From contig OX235271.1 in the NCBI GenBank assembly GCA_944472155.2, positions 79,530,256 to 79,594,255 of the forward strand: a stretch of DNA of 64,000 nucleotides. The letters run 5' to 3'. The position numbers were made by a program, and so were the translations under genes. The notes below the pieces were generated by a model. It had not been told where the DNA came from. It saw only the letters and a program-made list of their open reading frames with translations, and did no database searches. The stretch's first letter is position 1. Each line of letters begins with the position of its first letter. Below, piece by piece: positions 56,235-64,000 of this stretch. The stretch comes from Trichobilharzia szidati. Lineage: Eukaryota; Platyhelminthes; Trematoda; Strigeidida; Schistosomatidae.

Positions 56235-59200
56235 CTGTTCACAAAAAAGAAGGATAAAAAAGAATTTCGTGTTATGAATAAGATTACAAAATCATTTTAT
56301 AATAATGGTTACTAATGTAACTGTTTGAGTCTCAACAGAATTTAGTTCAGTTACCGGTTCGAATTCTGTTTAGTCTCAGTTACTGGGTCATTTACAGCTA
56401 CAAGGCTACAAGATTAGTGGTAGCAGTAGTAGTAATCTGAATGTCTAATACATTTGCAAATTGATGTCTAAAGAGAACATGACTACCTGAGCTTAATAGA
56501 CAGACCAACGCAGATTTGTGTAAGGAAAAAAGGTCATTCACATAAATGAATCGGACAAAAAACTACAAACATCAATATGCGACAACTATTTGCAACATAA
56601 AATGGGCCAAATTCCAAAATTACCTCTAGATTTGATGACCTTCAAGGACATCTTGTATGAGACTTGAGTGTGTACTTGTGAAAATTGCCAGTTCCACAAT
56701 AATTTTGTTTAGTTTTAGCCTATGAACACGACTGAATGCAAAGTTTCTGTGCTCAACGTGAATTTATGTTTGTTTTGTCGTTATTTGAATACAGATGAGT
56801 TTTTTCAATTCCTTTGCGTTTGGAGTGCAAAATAGAGCTTCCAGCAGTGATGATGGTGTTTTTACGCTGTAGGATTGCTGAGGCAAAGTGCACAGTAGAG
56901 TTGCGAAGCAGTATACACAACATTCTTCAGGCGAGTCGTTAATAATCTGAATAAATTTCAACACAAAACTGGATGAAGGCTGAATATATTCCTTGTTAGT
57001 AATTCCTAATAAATCAGAAGATCAAGTCTAAAGTATCTTTCTGTTTTTCGGTTCTTCATTCATCTGACATGAATAGTTTGATTGCAATTTCGCTGACTTT
57101 GACACTGAGTAGTGAAGGTTAGAAGTATTACAGGGAACCTAAATTACTAAAGCTCTAGATATGTCTTGCTGATATATGACAGTAAACATGACACCGAAAT
57201 CAACTTCCACCTACCGACTAATCCCTTGCATTATTTAATCTACAACTAGTTATCTGATCTATAAGGGAATAATATGTCCAGTAATTACAGCAGGAAAAGA
57301 TACTTATCAGTAATATCAGAAAAGAAAGGAAGAGGAGAAAGATAACTAGGTTAAGAAAAAGGAAAATTATTGTATAGAATCTAGTTTGTGGATAATTAGA
57401 AAGAAAAAGAATAGAAAATAACAATAATAATCATGGATCTTTTGACTCCTGAACTGATTTTAGCCAAAAGTTAATTTTTATGGCGTGAATTAGAACAACA
57501 GAGTTGAAAAATGTTTAAATATCAAATAAACAGGCGTTTTCAAGTGTTGGTTTGTAGGGATTTGATTGGTTACAGGATTTCATCATGAGCTGACATTAGT
57601 TAGAGAACCATTGGAAAACCTGGGAGTACTGGACAGCTGTTTCCATCGTCCTAGTTTGCGACTCTTCAGCAGTACGCACCCACCGGGATTCGAACCCAGG
57701 TAGGTAGTCACCTGGGGTTCTAGTGAGAAGTCGTGACCAGTAGGGTGCAGCAGGTCGGGTGTGAGGACAAATACTCGCCGAAGACATTGGCTAGGGGTCG
57801 TGCTATTTCGTGAATTGGCAGAAGTTAGAATTCATGGACCATTGGATCGGGTCCCAGTGGCTTAATGTTATACGAGCTCGCCTTGTAACCAGAAGGTCCT
57901 GGGTTCGAACTACCTGTGGTGGGTGCGTACTGCTGAGGAGTCCCAAACTGGGCTGACGAAACAGCTGTCCAGTACTCCCTGGTTTTCCAATGGTTCTCTA
58001 ACTGATGTCAGCTCATGATCAAATCCTGTAAACAGGCGTTTTCTTTTGAAGTGGGTTAACTCTACGTATATGTGCATATTTATACCAAATAAATGATATT
58101 CTTCTAAGGATATAGCCTGTTCATATCGAAAATTAGTAGGATGTCGCATCATTTTTGTATATCAGAAGGCTATATCAGCCAAAACTGTATGAGCTGTTTG
58201 ATTTACTTTAAAATCAGAACCTCGGTTCTCTAGGCTGACCATGTTTTTCATTCAGTTACTAGAATTCATATGATGAGTTGTTTAAATACTACATAGTTAT
58301 TATTAAAAGTATTTAAGATAACCAGTGATGGGAATTCTACTCGAGATCTGATAAGCAACAAGTAGAATACACACACTCACGGGGGATTGCTAAAGAAACT
58401 TTCATTGATATAACAATCAGTAGGATTTAATTCGTGTATAATAAATTCAGCTTCCTCTGGTTGACGATAGCAGCATGTGATAATGTTGAGCTGTTAAGTG
58501 CGATCCACTAATTTCCTTGTGTGGACAGATAACCCCTAGTAAAGTCGAGTCACCATTGTGCTAGATCATGAATTTTTAGAAGTTAACAATCACAGACTGG
58601 GGATGTTTGACTTAATGATCGAATGACTATGTAGTTGGCCTTCGATGGCCTCTCTTCTCATTAGTTTACCGGTTAACACTACTTCCGAACTTTAAACTGC
58701 TTGCTTCATTGGTGATTCGTTTGACTTATCTCATTTTATTTCAATAAGACAATCAGAAGATTTTTCGCTTCTTGTGTTCCAAGTGGAATATACGACTTCA
58801 ACTCTCTGAAATTTTAGTAATAGCCGTGTAGTTTTTCTAGCAGCAGGTTTGATAGCCTCATGCTTAGCCTTCCTTCTTTTCCAGGATTATAACTGGTTAG
58901 CAAACTAGGCGAGGTTTTGGAGTGCGTCAACAGCCAGTCGGATCTGAACCACAGGTATCGCTGGCGGGCATTCAACCACTGAACCTCTGACGGCATTGTA
59001 GTTTCACTATGGTCACTTTTCAACTAGCATGATTAAGAGTGATCAAATGTGAATGTGTGTTCAATCAGCTGTAGTAGGACCCTGATAACTGTTATTTTGG
59101 TTCGTTTCAAATTCTGTTTCGAATCTAGATTTTAATGAACTGTTCAGCGCCAATAATACCTAGACATTTCACGTTAACATTGGTGAATTCGGTTTATAGT

Positions 59201-60971
59201 AACACAAGCATATACTTGAATTATTCCATTCGTGAACCTGATCATTATACTATTACATTCCGCTTTTCTGGCTACTTTACATATTTTGGTGAGCTAATAC
59301 TGTAGATCTGTATCGAATTATGACAGAATAGACTGACACTAAACATCAGAAGTCAGTTAACAGAAATCTCCGCTTCAAATAGACTTCACACTCATTAGTA
59401 TTCGCCAGGTAGGCGTAGCTTTGTGAAGTATAAAACTTGGGCACTGTGGTAGGGTATAACTCCATTATGGATAAGATTTTATTTTGATAAATCACACAGT
59501 GTTGTACAGTTATATTAGCTGATGACGTTTCGAGCACAAAGTGTTGCTCATAATCATATCAAGTTGGTGTGATATGATATGATATTCCGCACCTAAATGT
59601 ACAGCTTCAGAACTGAGATACTGAGACAACCACTGAGAGTGTATGGGTGGTGGATTAAACTCATAATCCTTTAATGTTGATCTAATTCCTCTGACTAACT
59701 TTTCAGTGTATTTATAAAGTTAAGAGACATTCAATTGTGTATACGTGTTTTCCCTTTTATTATGCCAGTTAATTTCAAAAATACCAAAGACAGTCAGTAA
59801 ACACATATTCATACCTTTTCGTGTTCCACATAGCTGTTTGTATCAATACACAGAAGTGGTCCACCACTGTCTCCTTGACAGGTATCTCCATCCACATATC
59901 TTCCACCGGCACATAGATAACTGTTACTAGAATCATCAGCGGATGTGCCCTTGATCCAAAACTCCGATGAGTGTTCTTCTTCTTCTTGCTCGTGTGATCT
60001 CCATTCCCCTTCATTATTTCTATTCTCCTCTTCTACTTCTATTTTATTCCATAACTTATTACACGACTGTAAGTGTACAAATGCAATATGAAGATCTACA
60101 CTAAATAAAAATTAAATTACAATTCTATATATATATTACTGATAAACTTATACAATTATCCGAATTTGAGTTCGCCGGACTTCGATATTTTAAATGGCCA
60201 ACACCTGCAACTAAACATGTATACTTTAGATTATCAGTGAATAATTTCTCATTCATTAGTAAATCATTTCTTATATCCATCAGATTGTACAATTCATCTG
60301 CAGATGATTCAATTAGTGAATGTTTTAATTTAATTAATGCAATATCTGGTGAAAAACTTTGACCTTGTGTGAAGTTTGAATGCAGGATCAATGTTTCAAC
60401 TGATTTTGTAATACCTTCAGGTTTAAAATATACAGTTGAGTTGTGATGGTAATAATTTAATTTGGTTACTTTTAGATGTCTAATACCACTTGGAAAAACA
60501 CAGTTATTAGGAAAATTAAATTTCATACTTTTCAAATGGACTGATACAATGAGCTGCAGTTAATACCCAATCACTGTTAACAAGTATTCCACCGCAAAGA
60601 TGTCTTGGTCTTATTGACTGAAATCGGCTCCAGGCATAATTAATTGAAACAAATCGATCCAACAGGAATTTGAGTAAACTGTTTGGAATTTGTACAGTAT
60701 GAAAAAAAGAGTTTTGTGCAATTTCTCTGTCATGCATAGTTTTCTCATTATACATTTGATTCATATTTGATTCACTAGTTATCTGAACTATTTCTGGTCG
60801 CATAAAATCTAATTCTCCGTAGTGATTGACAAATAAACGGAAACCTCCATAGATTACTGGTTGAATAGAATTGTTATAATGAGAGTTCACATTATCTGAA
60901 GAATTGTAGAAAAGGCAGACAACTGCAATGGTTAGCTCATTATTATAGTATCGCTTTAAGAATTCATTCAT
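56106..60971 (-). CDS. Trypsin-like serine protease (S1 family), 4 exons
   Basis: Chymotrypsin-fold serine protease, probably secreted or membrane-linked. Exons on the - strand: 60971-60529, 60488-60140, 60066-59815, 56234-56106; phases close to a 390-aa frame. Catalytic His141 (DWVLTAAHC), Asp196 (SPDIALIKL), Ser331 (CQGDSGGP). Asp325 six residues before Ser331 predicts cleavage after Lys/Arg. Exon 4 gives GIASSGIQCG and the last helix YRKWMDSI. Odd: ~125 residues before CGG, with only VIYGG (39-43) resembling an activation site and no basic residue before it; a weak hydrophobic stretch (14-22) instead of a clear signal peptide; an acidic loop at 274-299. An in-frame TAG lies three codons before the chosen ATG, but an extra 5' exon is possible. 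The exon 2 donor (GTAATA) is weak. Confidence 0.9.
57626..57680 (-). ncRNA. Hammerhead ribozyme, probably inactive
   Basis: - strand partner of the inverted dimer. The core CTGAAGA (57663-57669) is intact, but three bases are inserted in the GACGAAAC strand (GACGATGGAAAC), which should disrupt the catalytic centre. Confidence 0.55.
57927..57975 (+). ncRNA. Hammerhead ribozyme with intact core (in SINE)
   Basis: Helix I GTACTG/CAGTAC (57927-57932, 57970-57975), core CTGAGGA (57933-57939, CUGANGA), stem II from GTCCC to GAC (bulged), GAAA (57958-57961), short self-complementary helix III ACAG/CTGT, cleavage site GUC ending at 57969. All invariant bases are present; stem II carries an extra bulge. 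Confidence 0.7.
59434..59585 (+). repeat. Dispersed repeat, copy of 17105
   Basis: CTTGGGCACTGTGGTAGGG through GACGTTTCGAGCACAAAG and CATATCAAG. About 90% like the 17105 copy by eye. Confidence 0.65.
59815..60066 (-). CDS. Serine protease exon 3 (catalytic Ser)
   Basis: Residues 265-348: SCNKLW, acidic loop, YLCAGGRYVDGDTCQGDSGG and PLLCID. Acceptor TACACTTACAG, donor GTATGA, phase 0 at both ends. Confidence 0.93.
60140..60488 (-). CDS. Serine protease exon 2 (catalytic Asp)
   Basis: Residues 148-264, with FSPDIALIKL and CLVAGVGHL (equivalent to the AGWG strand). Preceded by a 40-nt intron ending TTTTTCCAAG and followed by a 73-nt intron. Confidence 0.85.
60529..60971 (-). CDS. Serine protease exon 1 (catalytic His)
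   Basis: Residues 1-147 plus two bases. Ends HLCGGILVNSDWVLTAAHC and ISPFE. Donor GTATGA. Confidence 0.8.
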
Positions 60972-61054
60972 TAACAACTAAGACGCTCTTTAGGTCGTCT
61001 TGACAATGAATGGGATATTTTCGATTCAAAAAAGTCAACCGAAAATTCATATTC

Positions 61055-61437
61055 AAGTATTGGTTTGTAGGGATTTGATTGATTGGTTACAGGATTTCAT
61101 CATGAGCTGACATCGTAGAGAACCATTGGAAAACCTGAAGGGAGTACTGGACAGCTGTTTCGTCAGTCTAGTTTGGGACTCCTCAGCAGTACGCACCCAC
61201 CACAGGGGGTTCGAACCCAGGACCTCCCGATTACAAGGCTAGTGAGCTCGCAGACCATTAAGCAGCAGCCACTGGGACCCAACCCGATCCGATGGCTAGC
61301 CAGTCCATGAATTCTAACTTCTGCCAATTCACGACATAGCGCGACTGGCACTAGCCAATGTCTTCGGCGAGTATTTGTCCTCACACCCGACCTGCTGTAC
61401 CCTACTGGTCACGACTTCCCACTAGAACCCCAGGTAA
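61055..61437 (-). mobile_element. Hammerhead SINE, full length, just upstream of the serine protease
   Basis: The - strand runs from body (~61437) through tRNA-like head (box B GGGTTCGAAC at ~61210) and hammerhead (61192-61144) to the tail ending with CCAATCAATCAAATCCC at ~61070. Same strand as the protease and only ~85 nt from its ATG. Confidence 0.8.
61144..61192 (-). ncRNA. Hammerhead ribozyme with intact core (in SINE)
   Basis: On the - strand: helix I GTACTG/CAGTAC, core CTGAGGA (61186-61180), stem II GTCCC...GAC, GAAAC (61061 to 61157 side at 61161-61157), helix III ACAG/CTGT and cleavage after GUC at 61150. All invariant core bases are present. Confidence 0.7.
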
Positions 61438-62392
61438 CACTTTTTAAATCGAGATCATGTTAAATCTGTCTTAGACAGTACCTTTTTCTTTCAAAACACT
61501 AGACTGCTGAAATCCAATACTTCAGTCGTCACTTAAAAAAACAATTTAGTTAAATTAGATTACCATCCTAGGGAATTTTATTGCTCATCAATAAAACTTA
61601 ATGTGTTTGTCTAAGGAGACATGGAAATGTACCTATGACGCGTGTTTTTTTATAATTAAAAAAGAACTGTTGGACAGATAAATTTAAACAAATCTGATAG
61701 AAATAAGTACTAACTTGAATAATTGTCTTTTATTTTTAACTATTATTCCTTGTCTAAAATTCACCGAAAGAAATTCATCTGTAAAGAGTCCATGTTTGAG
61801 CATGCGTGTGTACACCTACGGAAGTTTTATCAAATCAGGGCACGTTTCCTCAGTAGATCAAAAATCCACAGTTTGTGACTACAACTAAGAACGGTGACCG
61901 TAAACCAGTATTGGATCAGATGATCTTATATTATACACATGCTGATCTCGCCTTCATCATAAATGATAGTATACATAATGTGTACAAAATCCTCAAGCCT
62001 ATGGTGCTGTTGGGCTTTCTGAACTGAACAGTTTGATTGTAAAGGTTTCATTATCCTTCTAGCCCACATCATTAGTGCTAACTTCAAAATGTAGATGTTG
62101 CGTAGAAGGATAACATGACAGCATTACAATTGAAACACCAAGCTTCACGAACACAACAATACATTAACTCATTTACCTAAGCCACAGAGCCTCTTCATTA
62201 TTTCAAAAATATGAAGTGTTTAGCGAGTGTTATAAGTTATTAGAGTTTACTTCGAGATGTAAGAACATACCGTAAAATCGCATCGGTACAAATTCCTATC
62301 TGGATGAGTTCTGTGGCCTGGATGATTTAATGACGATGCTTTCATTATCCTTCTAGAAAACATATTCAGCGGAAGCTCCAGTATTTTTTCTT

Positions 62393-62610
62393 ATTCCTGT
62401 ACGTTCCTAATGGAAAATAGCTAGGGCTCTGCATTTTAGGTAGCAGTGGTATTCATTTTTACGGGATGAGATTGCTAGCCTCATGCCCAACCTTCCCTCT
62501 TTACCAGTCTTATTACTGGCTTACCGAGGTAAAGGAGTGCGTCGGCCAGGGATCGAACCCCGAGCCACCTGTATGGTTGGTGAACATTCTACCGCTGTGC
62601 CACTGATGAA
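62393..62610 (-). mobile_element. tRNA-headed SINE with RTE-like tail
   Basis: The - strand has box B GGGGTTCGATCCC and the same body as the 52375 copy, with small changes in the tail. Confidence 0.75.
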
Positions 62611-62622
62611 CAAGCTCCATTA

Positions 62623-63174
62623 TTCAGATTCAGATTTATTGGTTGAGGATAGAAGGCTTGGAGCCTATGCTAATCCTTTCTAGTAAATTTCTGTGGTTGT
62701 TCAAACCCTTCTTAAACGAATCAGTTGAGGTTGCAGACACCAAGAGTTTATATCTCGATGTGAGAACCAGTACTCAACAGCAATATGATTTATTCTTGGC
62801 TTTTGAACTCCCCCGCTATGTCCTCTAAGGTGTTCCGACCTGGTGGGAAGGAAAAGAGAGAATAGGTCAGGTCCGTAGTCATTATTTAAAATTTTAAACA
62901 TTGTGATTAAATCTCCTCTCTGCCTACGGTATGACAGGGAGAAGAGATTTAAACTGTCTAGTCTTTCCTCGTATGATAAATTAGTCATGCCGAGAACCAT
63001 ACGTGTTGCCTTCCTTTGAACCCTTTCTAGAATGTGTGAGTCCCTTTTTAGACAAGGACTGGCGGCCTGGATGCAGTTTTCCACTCTTGACCTCACCAGA
63101 GATGTATATAAAAATTCTCTATCATAGAGTATATTCTCGGCTAAATTCCTATTTTTGTATTGGTTTTCTCCCAT
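62623..63174 (-). mobile_element. CR1/jockey-like LINE 3' end
   Basis: The - strand encodes 157 aa with LYTSLVRSRVENCIQAASP, LERVQRKATRM and RLDSLNLFSLSYRRQRGDLI, the typical C-terminal end of CR1/jockey-type reverse transcriptase ORFs. 5'-truncated. It starts at the left with a short ATTCAGATTCAGATT-type repeat, as at LINE 3' ends. Confidence 0.8.
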
Positions 63175-63179
63175 TTGTT

Positions 63180-64000
63180 ACTGTCACCATTATTCGGGCA
63201 TAATGACAAGCGCCTAATTTGACATTGAATGACTGTCAAGATATATATACATATACTGCAAAATGGCAGCGGTTGGAAAGTGTTGTTCATCTGAGTTCTA
63301 CCCGTCGTTTCCTGAGTGATAATGTAATCGATAAAAAAGTTATATTTATTTAATTCATCACTATATGAAATACTAGACAAAAACTGCTAAGTTAACTTCT
63401 AAGACATCTACACAATGCAGAACATAGATGAAGAAAATACAGATGTGAAGAATATGTACAGGGTCTAGGATAGCTTGGTGTTAACGATTAGAGTCCACAT
63501 AAGTGGTTCCATTAATACTAGTTGAACTCAATAGGCAATCAATGATGAATGAATATGAATAAACAAAAATTAGCAGCAAAATAGCGGCTATACTGCCTTC
63601 GTTCTCCGTCAGGTTTCTATTCCCTAGTCAACTTTGCTGGGTGTTGGATAGAATCCAGAGTGTTTCAATAGGTTTCTCCGCTTTGCTCGCCCATTAGTAT
63701 GCAAAGAGCATACACGCTGAACTACAACTAATATCTTCTGCTTTCATGCCTCGCATTAAGTGGTTGATTTGTGATTTATTCGATACAAAGGATAGGTAAG
63801 CAAAAGTCAGCTATATAAGTCATAGCTTACCATCACAAGTTAACACAAGAAATTAAACGGTTGGAGGCAGTCGGTAGGAAGCCTTGGAACTAGGTTTCGT
63901 GGTAGTTGGCACTTACTAGTCAGCAGGGCGGGTCTGCAACCTAGATGGAACTCATGTCCCTTCTGGGATTCGAACCCGTGTCACGCAGTGCCATCTGCAG
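63180..64000. other. Right flank, no gene seen
   Basis: AT-rich DNA. The last ~45 nt contain CTGGGATTCGAACCCGTGT, a tRNA-like box B on the - strand, so another SINE probably runs off the window edge. Confidence 0.4.

Larger units (their letters stand above)
57542..58029. mobile_element. Inverted dimer of hammerhead SINE with 14-bp target duplication
   Basis: AAACAGGCGTTTTC at 57528-57541 and 58030-58043. A - strand partial copy (to ~57700) meets a + strand full-length copy (57701-58029) carrying body, tRNA-like head (box B GGGTTCGAAC at 57900), hammerhead and tail. Confidence 0.85.
56235..59814 (-). other. Serine protease intron 3 (3.6 kb)
   Basis: Contains an inverted hammerhead-SINE dimer (57542-58029), eroded SINEs (~56790-56950 -, ~58490-58690 +, ~58755-58995 -) and a dispersed repeat copy (59434-59585). 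The remainder is unrecognised AT-rich DNA. Confidence 0.5.

Noticed and set aside
1..64000. CRISPR array, operon or prokaryotic elements
   Set aside because: No regularly spaced direct repeats with unique spacers occur. Gene structure, splice sites and repeats are all metazoan.

Overview
The window is AT-rich, intron-rich metazoan DNA. It almost certainly comes from a schistosome (blood fluke, Schistosoma or a close relative). The grounds are the dispersed repeats: hammerhead-ribozyme SINEs of the Sm-alpha type, SR2-like RTE-clade LINEs, Penelope-like elements (PLEs) with a GIY-YIG endonuclease, and short 5' introns followed by very long ones. The exact species cannot be fixed from the sequence alone.

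Two protein-coding genes are supported, and they converge. Gene 1 (+ strand, 642-52933) is a classical calpain cysteine protease in 20 exons. The splice phases all close, giving a 2331-nt reading frame (776 aa) with the full Cys/His/Asn catalytic set (Cys172, His331, Asn355), a C2-like beta-sandwich domain and a C-terminal penta-EF-hand domain. A TATA-like box lies about 75 nt upstream and AATAAA about 50 nt downstream. Gene 2 (- strand, 60971-56106) is an S1 family trypsin-like serine protease in four exons (390 aa; His141, Asp196, Ser331, trypsin-type Asp325). It has a 40-nt first intron, a long N-terminal region and a very acidic surface loop.

Nearly everything else is mobile DNA, mostly inside the calpain introns. 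It includes RTE-clade LINE fragments (4.8, 20, 21.2, 28.9, 30.7, 33.6-35.9 and a near full-length relic at 39.4-42.4 kb) and a CR1/jockey-like LINE tail (62.6-63.2 kb). There are PLE copies at 4.0, 15.5, 21.6, 37.4, 43.3 and 53.2 kb, and a gypsy-like gag scrap (28.3 kb). tRNA-headed SINEs of at least three tail types are present.

The most interesting structures are head-to-head composite insertions flanked by target-site duplications. One joins a SINE 5'-to-5' with the first ~195 nt of 7SL (SRP) RNA (49994-50423). Three others are inverted dimers of the hammerhead SINE. All look like twin-primed target-primed insertions, the first using two different template RNAs. Also notable are a PLE with perfect 176-bp inverted ends, a 12-bp target duplication and a 42-bp tail; a 61-bp perfect foldback; and a hammerhead with an intact core lying in sense ~180 nt upstream of the serine protease start.

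No CRISPR array, operon or bacterial-type feature is present. No free-standing tRNA or rRNA gene could be supported.
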